Positions 1 through 7,148 of a stretch of DNA of 10,261 nucleotides are shown here, piece by piece (within the stretch, counting starts at the first letter, position 1; every line of letters begins with the position of its first letter). The stretch covers positions 1 to 10,261 of the forward strand of contig JAEYSJ010000010.1 in assembly GCA_023434855.1 (NCBI GenBank). Reading direction: 5' to 3'. The position numbers and the translations under genes were made by a program. Origin of the DNA: Bacillota bacterium (lineage in GTDB: Bacteria > Bacillota_C > Negativicutes > JAEYSJ01). The notes under the pieces are model-generated. The model saw only the letters and a program-made list of their open reading frames with translations. It did not search any database and was not told where the DNA came from.

Positions 1-197
1 AAGCAATGTTCCAGATGATCCTTCAAAATGAGCTTTGCCGTGTTATCCAGCGCTTTTCTCACTGCCGCAATTTGCAGTAAAACCTCCGGACAATCCCGCC
101 CTTCTGCAGACATCTGCTTGATTGCTCTAACATGGCCTTCTATTCTAGCCAGTCGGTTAACGACTTGCTTTTGATGAGCATGTATATGATTATGCAC
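1..197 (-). CDS. csoR: CsoR-family metal-sensing transcriptional repressor (C-terminus cut by window edge)
   Basis: A small all-helical DNA-binding repressor of the CsoR/RcnR/FrmR (DUF156) family. The 65 complete residues visible include the family hallmark NRLARIEGHVRAIKQM (residues 14-29), GRDCPEVLLQIAAVR (33-47) and DHLEHC (60-65). Cys36, His61 and Cys65 fall exactly at the Cu(I) ligand positions of Mycobacterium tuberculosis CsoR, so copper sensing is the best guess; formaldehyde and persulfide sensors of this family use other residue sets. The start is a GTG at 197, chosen because AAGGAG lies seven bases upstream. The N-terminus is His-rich (HNHIHAH). The first two window bases are part of the next codon and the remaining C-terminus is off the left edge. 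In such a context copper export genes (copA, copZ) often follow, but they would be outside the window. The gene lies 52 bases after the DUF362 gene with no terminator between, yet has its own promoter with an operator-like palindrome. Family call is secure; the metal is inferred. Confidence 0.9.
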   Translation of the reverse strand, partial: MHNHIHAHQKQVVNRLARIEGHVRAIKQMSAEGRDCPEVLLQIAAVRKALDNTAKLILKDHLEHC

Positions 198-212
198 TAT
201 ACCACTCCTTAT

Positions 213-242
213 ATATTACATCCCCCCAGGGGGGTTATGCAA
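213..242 (-). promoter_or_regulatory. csoR promoter with CsoR-type operator in the spacer
   Basis: A perfect palindrome CCCCCCAGGGGGG occupies 222-234. On the minus strand it sits in an 18-base spacer between TTGCAT (242-237, -35-like) and TAATAT (218-213, -10-like). CsoR operators are known to be GC-tract palindromes of this kind, and placing one between -35 and -10 fits direct repression by blocking polymerase. The start codon is only about 15 bases past the -10, so the leader would be very short, with the Shine-Dalgarno near its 5' end. Autoregulation of csoR is inferred from position. Confidence 0.75.
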
Positions 243-249
243 GAACAAA

Positions 250-1380
250 TTAGCGAAGTTTACCAATCTGTTTGGCCATCCTAAGCAAAAAGCTGTCCTC
301 AAGCTGTACCGCATCACAGGGACAGAGCTCCTGACAGCAGTAACAGCGGATACATTTTTGATAGTCGATTTCAACCCGACCTCCTGCCAAAGTCATGGCC
401 TGCGGTGGACAATGCCTGGCACAGCGCCCGCAGCCAATGCAGGATTCCCTGATCTCGGGCCGGGCAGTTAACTGACTGCGGCCAAAGGCCGCCAGCCATT
501 TCGGTATCCGGTCTTCCAGCGACTGCAGGCTGCGCGGTTCCACGAACTTGCACCGCACCTCACGGCCATTACCAATCAGATCAATCTCCTGAAAGGCCGG
601 TGTCAGCCCTCGCTGTAATGCAAGCGCCGTCATTGGCAGTATTTCCGCCCGAAAGCCCATTAATTCTGCCATACATACGTCTACAGCAAAACAGTTTGTC
701 CCAGCCAGCAGCAGTCCGGCCTTTACCGGCTTACCATTGCGTGGCCCGTTCCCTTCCATACCTTCAATCCCATCAACGATAGACAAAACCGGCTTTACGC
801 AATTTGCCAAATCAATAAGCATCGCCGCAAACTCCCGGCGGGCTTGCATGCGCAAATGAAATTGGGCTTTCTGCATACCAACGATAAAGCCAAATAAATT
901 CTTCGTGGCCCCTGTGATCCCCATAAAAGTATGCGTCTTCATCTTCGCAAGCGAAATAACCTTATCGACCTCTGTCAAACGCCGGGCAACCGTAAACTTT
1001 TTCAAGTTTATTCCTTTCGGAAAAGCAACCTCAGCAGTCTCTTCAAAGGGCACCAGTTCAACATACTCTTCCTGGCAAACGGCCAGAATACCGCACTTCT
1101 CAGCAGCCTTCACCGTTGTACTTGTCCCCGGTGAATCTCCCACCACCGGTACCGCACCAGCTTGCCGCACCTCACGGATAACGGCTCTAACTACCTCCGG
1201 ATCGGTAGTTACACAGAGACCTTTTTCCACCGCTTCCAGCATGTTCGGCTTCACTAATACTCTATCACCAGGCTGTATAAACTGAGAAATACCGCCTAAA
1301 TGGGCGAGCAAGTCTGTTATGGCTTGTCCGACTATATGTGGGTCGTAGGAATCAGCTTTGACGGCTGCTACTTTTGTCAT
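250..1380 (-). CDS. DUF362 domain protein with C-terminal 2x[4Fe-4S] ferredoxin domain
   Basis: A 376-residue cytoplasmic iron-sulfur protein of the DUF362 family (COG2006 type), whose physiological role is unknown. Residues about 1-300 form the DUF362 domain; recognisable stretches are VLVKPNMLE and KMKTHTFMGITGATKNLFG. The C-terminus carries a bacterial ferredoxin fold with two complete CxxCxxCxxxC sets: Cys314, 317, 320, 324 and Cys343, 346, 349, 353, predicting two [4Fe-4S] clusters. No signal peptide is visible. I start it at ATG 1380 because AGGTGG precedes that codon at good spacing; an in-frame GTG at 1392 would lie inside this ribosome site. The gene is visibly richer in G+C than the genes just upstream and looks native. 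The stop codon of the upstream 394-aa gene lies 12 bases before this start and merges with its ribosome site, so it is probably cotranscribed or coupled with that gene. Csor-like gene follows after 52 bases. Electron transfer is inferred from the clusters; the partner is unknown. Confidence 0.88.
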   Translation of the reverse strand: MTKVAAVKADSYDPHIVGQAITDLLAHLGGISQFIQPGDRVLVKPNMLEAVEKGLCVTTDPEVVRAVIREVRQAGAVPVVGDSPGTSTTVKAAEKCGILAVCQEEYVELVPFEETAEVAFPKGINLKKFTVARRLTEVDKVISLAKMKTHTFMGITGATKNLFGFIVGMQKAQFHLRMQARREFAAMLIDLANCVKPVLSIVDGIEGMEGNGPRNGKPVKAGLLLAGTNCFAVDVCMAELMGFRAEILPMTALALQRGLTPAFQEIDLIGNGREVRCKFVEPRSLQSLEDRIPKWLAAFGRSQLTARPEIRESCIGCGRCARHCPPQAMTLAGGRVEIDYQKCIRCYCCQELCPCDAVQLEDSFLLRMAKQIGKLR

Positions 1381-1392
1381 AACTGTAACCAC

Positions 1393-2577
1393 CTAAACCT
1401 CTCTAAATTTAAAGAGAAGAGATTCTTTAATATATTTCCTATAGCCTTCATCAGATATTATTTTATCTATTTCAAGATTAATATTTTTCTTATATCCTCT
1501 TTGATAAAAATCTGCCCTACACTTTTGAGTTTCATGAATCTCTTTTGCGCATCCACTTTCGCTTGGCAAATCAACATAATCATCTGGATACCACACACTT
1601 TTTCCCCGATTTTCTATAATTTTTCCTGGAAACATAGCACCAAAAATTAGATTAGAAATAACACTAGAACTCACTTCGTAACCTTGATTATCAACTCCTA
1701 GTTTTTCGAAGAAATAAATAATATGCTTGAACTCGTATCTTGATTTTTCCCATCCCCAGTCCCATTCCCGACCAACGGGAATATACCTATAAATTGGATG
1801 CTCATCAACTGTAGTAATTTGATATCGCAAAAATAAAGTTAATCGTTGGTTTCTCTCTGAATTACAATCAAGCTCTGTCGACTTAAGAAAATAAGCTTCT
1901 ACATTCTTTTCTTTTATAAATTTTATATCTAGTACTAGATTAAACAATTCTTGTAGACTAAGATAATTTTTACACCGATAAATCCTATCAGAAGTTCCAT
2001 CTAACCAATCTATTCGTACATTAAAAAAAGCGCTTGTCCATTCTAACAATTCTGGACTAATAATATCCATTATCGCTTGATTATCACTAAAATTTCTCAT
2101 TTTCAACCCAAAGTTCGAAGGAATTACCTTTATAATTTTAGTTTTTGATATTCCATGAATTTTATAAACATGCAAGAAATTATTAATCATTATATCAAAT
2201 TCATTAATTGGTTTTGCTTCTTCTATAAGGCTATTAATTTCACGACTATGATCAACAAACCATTTCTTTAATTCCTCTACAAATTGTTGCTTTATTTCTT
2301 CATCTATTTTATTAGTAGTGAAATTCTCAAATATTTTTATTATATCTTGATTAGGATTCTTAGCATTTTTAGAGGATGAAACACAAATTTGTTCAAAATA
2401 TTTCTGCGCATCATCCTCACTGTTAAAAAAAGGTTGAATTTGAGAAACGAATGAATTTCCTAATTTTTTAAATATATCGTAAGTCGCACCCTCAACAATT
2501 GTTTTTCCGATATCAAGCACAAAATTAGGATCTTTAACCCATGTATAGAATGCCATAAAGGCTGAAACAGCATCCAT
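1393..2577 (-). CDS. Protein of unknown family, 394 aa, with XRE-like central motif
   Basis: I do not recognise a named family. The protein is acidic-to-neutral, rich in Lys, Asn, Ile and Phe, has no signal peptide and no clear membrane segment. Residues about 45-120 are charged helical sequence. Residues about 143-195 stand out: SKTKIIKVIPSNFGL followed by SPELLEWTSAFFNVRIDWLD (174-193). The end of this stretch resembles the last helices of Cro/C1-type HTH proteins (a pattern like L..LA..F.V..DWL.G), suggesting a DNA-binding or derived fold in the middle of the chain. The C-terminal half contains a Trp-rich patch (GREWDWGWEKSRYEFKH). The ATG at 2577 follows AAAGGAG at suitable spacing. The gene is strongly AT-rich, like the ATPase gene upstream on the same strand, and unlike the DUF362 gene downstream. 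It stops 12 bases before that gene's start. Pairing with the ATPase as a two-gene unit is inferred from strand, composition and proximity. Confidence 0.82.
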   Translation of the reverse strand: MDAVSAFMAFYTWVKDPNFVLDIGKTIVEGATYDIFKKLGNSFVSQIQPFFNSEDDAQKYFEQICVSSSKNAKNPNQDIIKIFENFTTNKIDEEIKQQFVEELKKWFVDHSREINSLIEEAKPINEFDIMINNFLHVYKIHGISKTKIIKVIPSNFGLKMRNFSDNQAIMDIISPELLEWTSAFFNVRIDWLDGTSDRIYRCKNYLSLQELFNLVLDIKFIKEKNVEAYFLKSTELDCNSERNQRLTLFLRYQITTVDEHPIYRYIPVGREWDWGWEKSRYEFKHIIYFFEKLGVDNQGYEVSSSVISNLIFGAMFPGKIIENRGKSVWYPDDYVDLPSESGCAKEIHETQKCRADFYQRGYKKNINLEIDKIISDEGYRKYIKESLLFKFREV

Positions 2578-2614
2578 AATTTATCACTCCTTTAACTCAT
2601 AGATAAACAAAATA

Positions 2615-2636
2615 AGAGCAGTAGTAAAACTGCTCT
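2615..2636 (-). terminator. Hairpin with U-rich tail between the ATPase and 394-aa genes
   Basis: AGAGCAG (2615-2621) and CTGCTCT (2630-2636) form a perfect 7-bp stem with an 8-base loop. On the minus strand it is followed by TTATTTTGTTT, the form of a moderate rho-independent terminator. It lies 17 bases past the stop of a possible small gene and 38 bases before the 394-aa start, so it may terminate the ATPase transcript or act as a partial attenuator that lowers expression of the 394-aa gene. I see no convincing promoter in the short space left after it. Confidence 0.6.
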
Positions 2637-2652
2637 GTATAGATGAAATGAG

Positions 2653-2801
2653 CTAACTACAAAATATTTGTTTCTCTCCACTGTATCTTATTTTTATCAT
2701 TCTATCTTCTGCCACAGTCTTTAATATCTGAATTGCATTTAATTGTAATTTATTTAATTAGTTCGATTAAGGCACGTGAACGAAATATCTTCAATTTTCA
2801 T
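2653..2801 (-). pseudogene. Possible broken small gene after the ATPase
   Basis: Immediately after the ATPase stop (TAG, 2805-2803) an ATG at 2801 opens a 15-residue frame (MKIEDISFTCLNRTN) ending at 2754. In another frame, overlapping by a few bases, 34 codons run open from 2757 to the stop at 2653 and read like real protein (AIQILKTVAEDRMIKIRYSG). A single frameshift near 2755 would join the two into a protein of about 50 residues. The proposed terminator hairpin begins 17 bases after this stop, which supports it as a former last gene of the unit. There is no family match, and the signal is short; chance is possible. Confidence 0.3.
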
Positions 2802-2802
2802 A

Positions 2803-4914
2803 CTAGAAATATTCTATATTTGCTTTTGCTGTCAATGTATAATTTCTACTATTCCTTTCTATAAGCCCTTTTTCTTCATATAGTTGTTTCGCTTTTTTCC
2901 CAATCAATTGATAAGAACAATCTAATTCTTGAGCAATTTCTTTTGCTCTCATAGATGCTCCAGTTTTATGAAGTTCATAAAGAATCCCATACTCAATAGG
3001 ATTTAAAAGTTTACTTCTGTCAATTTTTTCTATCTCTGCTTTTATAGTTTCAGATATAGAAACAATTTGAACTGGGCTTTGACATTCGACACATTGCATT
3101 TTTGTAAACTTCAGAAACTCTAGCTGCTCCATTGGATATACTTTGCCACAATTAGGATTTATACACTCTATATTTTTTGATTCTGTAAGAAATTCATCCA
3201 TTATCTTATTAAAGTTAAACGGTCTTTCAATGAAATACTTTCGATATCCTGTAGGCTTACCCCACCCTAAATTATTTTTAGTGCACAAGCCAAAATTTAA
3301 GCAATATATTATTACTTTTTCAGCATCTCGATCAGTCAGTTCATCATACTTACTTATAAAGAAATTCAGCTCCAACGTTTTTAAAAAGTTTTCATATCGT
3401 GTATTTACATAGAAATGACTTACAAATGGGTTAGATTTATTTTTAACATATGCAGATCCAGTTAATTCTCTTCCTGCAATACGTTTTTTAGTATATTTCA
3501 TGGTTTCTAAAAACTTATCTAAAAGCTCTTTTAATTGTAAAATTGATATTTTTTCATTGTTTGCCATCATTGAATATGTTGTTTTCCCAAAAAAAGGATT
3601 AATTACTTTTTCATAGTAACGCTGAGCTGCCGCTTCTAAAGAAGTCCTATTAATTGGTTTATCATAAAGAATGTTAGTTTCATAACAGTAAAATAGAATA
3701 TAACCAATTATTCTAGGAACATTCATTGAAATTTTAAAAATAAGTTCATAATAATAATCTAAATTCTCTTTAGAGGTATCAAAATAAAACTTCACTGGTT
3801 TTTTTGTAAAATATTCAATCCGTTTGTCTAATAGCCTCTTAGTAAAATCTATAGCACGCTCTTCCATCGTATTGCGATCAAATTCAGAATAAAGGTTATA
3901 AAAATCTAATTCTATAATATCTACTTTTCCTAAATCTATTTTCCCATAATGAATTCGATGAGGATATGCCGCTACTTTAAATTTAATAAAATCGTCTGAC
4001 CAATTATTTAACGGAGCTAATATTACATCAACAAAAATTTTGAGTGAAGCTTCATCAATTTCAGAAAAATCATCAAGTAGAATAATTAGATGTTTAATTC
4101 CTAGATCTGATAAAATTTCTTTTGTTTGTCTTATTATTTCATTAATCTGGAATACAGTTATAAAAACTTCTGAAAATTTGCTAGTAACTGCTTCCCGTGT
4201 TTCATCTTTCTCTTCAAAGTTAACATTTAAATTAGAACCTGCTTTTATTCCTAAGTTCTTAACGCTGGCTTCCGCTTCTACATTTACTTTAGCATTTAGA
4301 ACTTGTTTTGAAACTTGGTCAGAGTAATCGGTTTCACAAGTAAAAACCTTTTTCAACATTGGTATTTCAAGGTTTTTTAATACTTCATTATTTTCAATAG
4401 TATTTTTAAAATCTTTAATACGTTCTTTTACTTTTCTTGTTTTATCAATTCCAAACACTTTTTTAAAGCGTTCCAAAGCACTATATGTTTTTTTATCTAT
4501 TTCCTCACTTATTTCCGTTAACACGCTTTGAATAAACATTCGCTCGATCAGATAACTTTGCAAAATATTTTTGGGAATAACTTCATTCAAATATTCAATA
4601 TTTGAATACTCCGTCTTAGAAGTTTCAAAAATTGTTTTTGCATCTATATAACAGCAAATTTGATTATTTTTCCCCCTAATTGCTTGTTGCATTTTTAAAA
4701 AAATAGTTGATTTTCCAGTTCCTTTTCTACCTACTATAAATGTAGTATTTTCCGAAAGGCATGTTTTTAAAATTTGCTCACTAGGTAATAAATCCGTATA
4801 TAAATATTTAAGGAGGTCATTGCCGTCTCCATCTACAACTTCTGCTCTCCGATACTTTTTTAAAGAATTTACGAATTCATGAAAATCCTTTTTTTCCTTC
4901 TCCGTGTACTGCAT
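2803..4914 (-). CDS. P-loop ATPase with zinc ribbon and C-terminal winged helix
   Basis: A 703-residue cytoplasmic ATPase, similar in layout to uncharacterised AAA/STAND-like 'P-loop ATPase' proteins (Sll1717-like); this placement is tentative. The Walker A motif GRKGTGKS is at residues 62-69 and a Walker B strand LIILLDDF ends in Asp281-Asp282. Residues about 330-450 continue the ATPase module (KVAAYPHRIHYG, then a helical lid-like region). Near the C-terminus four cysteines (584, 589, 608, 611; CxxxxC and CxxC) predict a zinc ribbon, followed by a winged-helix domain from about 630 to 703 containing AKEIAQELDCSYQLIGKKAK, a typical recognition-helix pattern. The chain thus couples an NTP switch to a probable nucleic-acid-binding tail. 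The ATG at 4914 follows GAGGAG at nine bases. Very AT-rich, like the 394-aa gene downstream, and likely acquired with it. A role in mobile-element defence or regulation is plausible from architecture and from the neighbouring recombinase remnant, but it is unproven. Walker motifs are certain; the domain ends are approximate. Confidence 0.87.
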   Translation of the reverse strand: MQYTEKEKKDFHEFVNSLKKYRRAEVVDGDGNDLLKYLYTDLLPSEQILKTCLSENTTFIVGRKGTGKSTIFLKMQQAIRGKNNQICCYIDAKTIFETSKTEYSNIEYLNEVIPKNILQSYLIERMFIQSVLTEISEEIDKKTYSALERFKKVFGIDKTRKVKERIKDFKNTIENNEVLKNLEIPMLKKVFTCETDYSDQVSKQVLNAKVNVEAEASVKNLGIKAGSNLNVNFEEKDETREAVTSKFSEVFITVFQINEIIRQTKEILSDLGIKHLIILLDDFSEIDEASLKIFVDVILAPLNNWSDDFIKFKVAAYPHRIHYGKIDLGKVDIIELDFYNLYSEFDRNTMEERAIDFTKRLLDKRIEYFTKKPVKFYFDTSKENLDYYYELIFKISMNVPRIIGYILFYCYETNILYDKPINRTSLEAAAQRYYEKVINPFFGKTTYSMMANNEKISILQLKELLDKFLETMKYTKKRIAGRELTGSAYVKNKSNPFVSHFYVNTRYENFLKTLELNFFISKYDELTDRDAEKVIIYCLNFGLCTKNNLGWGKPTGYRKYFIERPFNFNKIMDEFLTESKNIECINPNCGKVYPMEQLEFLKFTKMQCVECQSPVQIVSISETIKAEIEKIDRSKLLNPIEYGILYELHKTGASMRAKEIAQELDCSYQLIGKKAKQLYEEKGLIERNSRNYTLTAKANIEYF

Positions 4915-4936
4915 TAGTATCTACTCCTCATTACTT

Positions 4937-5060
4937 TCAATATTCAAAATCTGCGTGACCCATTACTTTCCGCTCGTAGATAACAATTCCATTCCGTCCT
5001 CCACTCATTCAATAACCTATACGTCTTATCAGCACAAAGTATCGCACTCAACAGCCAGTA
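4937..5060 (-). pseudogene. Degraded coding fragment, unknown family (relic A)
   Basis: Two overlapping minus-strand frames look like halves of one protein. One is open from 5060 and reads SAILCADKTYRLLNEWRTEW; the other, open from ATG 5008 to the TGA at 4937, ends NGIVIYERKVMGHADFEY. A frameshift around 4990 would join them. No family is recognised. It lies just upstream of the ATPase start, so the ATPase promoter must lie within or near it. The call rests only on protein-like composition. Confidence 0.3.
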
Positions 5061-5109
5061 CTACAATATCTCACTTATTAAAGCCAAGAATTTCAAAAGT
5101 AATATCTAC

Positions 5110-5253
5110 CTAAACGACTCTACAATCCCTTAAGCTCGCCATAATTTCAAAAGCATCAATAGCATCTTGTTCACTATTAAAATACAAAATACTTTCGTCA
5201 TTATGTAATAATCAATTGTAACGATCCCACCCATAGACAAGTACACATATCAT
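5110..5253 (-). pseudogene. Small gene interrupted by TGA, unknown family (relic B)
   Basis: From ATG 5253 a minus-strand frame reads MICVLVYGWDRYN, meets a single TGA at 5214-5212, and continues in the same frame through HNDESILYFNSEQDAIDAFE to a TAG at 5110. The total is 47 residues apart from the stop. The part after the TGA has strongly protein-like character (acidic amphipathic helix) and a one-base change of TGG to TGA would explain the break. AGGA lies about six bases before the ATG. I cannot assign a function. Selenocysteine is not suggested, since no insertion element is evident. Confidence 0.4.
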
Positions 5254-5281
5254 ACGCTGTCCTAATAAACACGTTTTTCAC

Positions 5282-5510
5282 TCACGCCTTTGGCTCATGC
5301 CCACATTTTTTTTGTGTTGCAATACTTATATTCGTCTTAATTAGGCAGCGTCTGCTGCACCATAACATAAATGGCAGTTGTGTTCGCATTAGTTTTTTAA
5401 GTTCATCAAAAAAATTTCTTAATATGACACACTGCATACCCTTTTTTTCTTACAAAAAAAACGTCACTGTTTTCATAAATTCTCCTGAATACATTAACTA
5501 TTAAATTCAA
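5282..5510 (-). pseudogene. Frameshifted small gene, unknown family (relic C)
   Basis: A minus-strand frame from a TTG at 5510 reads RRIYENSDVFFVRKKGYAV and then CHIKKFF before a TGA. That TGA follows a run of seven T (plus-strand A run 5408-5414). Dropping one T continues the protein in the next frame as DELKKLMRTQLPFMLW and onward to a stop at 5282. The homopolymer slip is a classic loss-of-function or sequencing lesion. A competing short frame begins at an ATG after AGGAG (about 5477) but encodes only eight residues. No family recognised. Confidence 0.35.
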
Positions 5511-5521
5511 AACAAAAAAAT

Positions 5522-5560
5522 AAACTCCTGCCAAAATAATACATATTAAGGCAAGAGTTT
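5522..5560 (-). terminator. Rho-independent terminator of the recombinase remnant
   Basis: AAACTCCTGCC (5522-5532) pairs with GGCAAGAGTTT (5550-5560), an 11-bp stem with one G-U or mismatch position and a 17-base loop. On the minus strand it is followed by ATTTTTTTG, an efficient-looking U tract. It starts 26 bases after the recombinase stop. The stem sequence recurs in the terminator at 9577-9615. Confidence 0.85.
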
Positions 5561-5586
5561 TCAAAATTATTCAAAAAATTTTTACT

Positions 5587-6861
5587 CTAATTATACTGAA
5601 TTCCCAAGTACACATTATTAGCTTCCCTATGATATGTAATCTTACCTACAATACGCTTCAACAACCTATTCCTCTCTTGCACATTCTCTAAATGCCGCCA
5701 TTTCTCTTTAAAGACTTTTATCTGCTGCCTTATTTTGTCTAGTGAGGGCATGTCCTTTTGTTCCTGAATAATCAGTCTCAAATTATCAATTTCTTGCTTC
5801 AAAGCTTGAATTTGTTCATCCCGAACTTTTTTACGTTCAATAAACGAACTCTTATCAATATTATCTTCTTCTCGCATTTCATAAAGCCTATCGATTGCGT
5901 ACTTATGCTTCTCCATCTCTTTTTCTTTAATCGCTAATAATTGCTTATATTTCGTTAACGCCTTGTGTTGCTCATGCAAGTGCCATTGAATATTATCATC
6001 AATGTGTACCACACGCTGATACAATCCTGCAAAGAAGTCTTCATTCAAAACACTGCTTTTTTGATCACAGCTTTTCTCTCCTTGTCGATTAGAACAAAGC
6101 GCACACCAACTTCTCTTGCCATTTTTATATACAAGCGTCTTAATAATCATTCTAGCACCACACTGATTACAATATAACATCCCTGACAATGGTACTTCTG
6201 ATCGAGTTTTTGTATTTTGCTCTTTTGATAATGCTAAGCGTGCCATAATCTTTCTATGTTCTTCTTCGGTCTTTAATGGCTCATGCTTCCCTTTACTCTT
6301 TATCCATTGCTCTTGCGGTACTACCTGTCTAATCCCTCTTGTCCTTTTATGCTTACCAAAAATCACATAGCCGAGATGCACTTCACTACTTAATATTCGT
6401 TTCACAACAACTAGCGACCATTTTTTCTGCTTTCCCATTGTATTTTTTCGCTGCCTGGGCAAATGCTCCGTTAACCAGTCGGCAATTTCCGTTAAACCAG
6501 AGCCATTAATAAAGCGTTCGACCATTTCCCGATAGTAGTACTGTTTGGTTTCGTCTACCAAAACGCTTTTGTTCAGTCGATCATAGTAATAAGAGAATGA
6601 TGGCTGACCGCTTGTCCACATCCCTTTTCTAGCTCCGTTGATCTTCCCATCCCACAATCGCTTTTTGATTAGTTTATATTCTTCTTTGGAAATAAAGGAT
6701 TTAATGCCAATTGTCATTTCGTCACTGTCATCTTCTAGATCGTACATTCTCTGGGGAGTAATGATTAATGTCCCTGTAGATTTAAAAGCTTCCTCAATCA
6801 TCCCCAGATCAGCATAGCTGCCGCGACTGAGCCGGTCAAAGTCTACCACAACCACGCCGCG
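5587..6861 (-). pseudogene. Large serine recombinase, N-terminal catalytic part deleted
   Basis: The remnant retains most of a large serine recombinase (site-specific integrase of phages and conjugative elements) but not its start. The recognisable sequence begins at RGVVVVDFDRLSRG, the DRLSR motif normally found about 65-70 residues into the protein, and continues through the rest of the resolvase fold, the long helix (KEEYKLIKKRLWDGKINGAR), the recombinase domain, a zinc ribbon (CNQCGARM, WCALC and a later Cys; roughly 6060-6175), a long coiled coil (roughly 5690-5990) and a normal C-terminus. The N-terminal YxRxS segment with the nucleophilic serine is absent. The open frame can be extended to a TTG at 6933 with an N-terminus MMMQLLSLKWLNN, but those residues are an out-of-frame reading of an RND-transporter fragment, so they are not native. 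The protein, if made, cannot cut DNA. It presumably served the island carrying the ATPase genes; that link is inferred. Confidence 0.9.
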
Positions 6862-6862
6862 T

Positions 6863-7130
6863 CGCTTCCTGCGAATTAAGCCCTGATTTCGCATATTGTT
6901 CAACCACTTCAATGACAACAATTGCATCATCAACTCAATCCTATAGCCAGCATCATTGCGAACAAAGTCAATGTATTAATGGTAAACCCTAGAATGACAA
7001 AGGCTCCAAATGTACCAATTAGCGATACTGTTATAGCTAGTAAAGGGATTAGTTTAGCCCGACAAAGCTATCTAAGCATCCGAAAACGTTTTAGAGAACA
7101 ACAAGAAAGTACTTGACTAAATGCATCAAC
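6863..7130 (-). pseudogene. Fragment of RND efflux transporter (AcrB-type), frameshifted
   Basis: A minus-strand frame reads AKLIPLLAITVSLIGTFGAF then VILGFTINTLTLFAMMLAIG, the transmembrane helix 3-4 region of AcrB-type inner-membrane RND pumps. After TTG (6938-6936) the reading shifts: the next frame continues VDDAIVVIE, the helix 4 motif holding the two proton-relay aspartates (407 and 408 in E. coli AcrB). Compared with the expected GLVVDD, two bases are missing. A second shift is likely near 7063 (LDSF then RAKLIP) and a stop occurs further upstream. Only about 85 residues of a protein of about 1,000 remain. The left end is fused at 6860-6865 to the recombinase remnant, after SGLNSQEAT; the right end fades before the terminator at 7155. 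An apparent plus-strand frame over this region is only its antisense shadow. Confidence 0.82.
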
Positions 7131-7148
7131 TTTATCCTCTTGCGTATA

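Larger units (their letters stand above)
4915..5586. other. Gene-free, decayed AT-rich interval
   Basis: About 670 bases without an intact gene, lying between the recombinase remnant and the ATPase. It holds the three relics A, B and C listed separately, a small GCAGC/GCTGC hairpin (5345-5358) and the recombinase terminator at its right end. Several A or T homopolymers of seven to eight bases occur. I find no clear sigma-70 promoter for the ATPase gene, though one is expected here, and no tRNA or direct attachment-site repeat was seen. Confidence 0.6.

Noticed and set aside
905..1285. Long plus-strand frame inside the DUF362 gene
   Set aside because: Shadow of a well-supported iron-sulfur protein gene; no ribosome site and no family character.
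4904..5113. Plus-strand frame of 69 codons rich in Ser and Thr
   Set aside because: Low-complexity translation, no ribosome site, and the opposite strand holds better protein-like fragments.
5200..5220. In-frame TGA in relic B as a selenocysteine codon
   Set aside because: No following hairpin of the insertion-element type was found and the surrounding region is decayed, so a nonsense change is simpler.
6862..6933. N-terminus MMMQLLSLKWLNN of the recombinase frame
   Set aside because: The same bases in another frame give VDDAIVVIE and following RND residues, so this is not native recombinase sequence and the TTG is not a true start.
6922..7116. Plus-strand open frame of 64 codons starting at TTG, with protein-like end
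   Set aside because: It is the antisense of the RND-transporter fragment: the opposite strand encodes a clear AcrB helix 3-4 segment, and the frame lacks a ribosome site.
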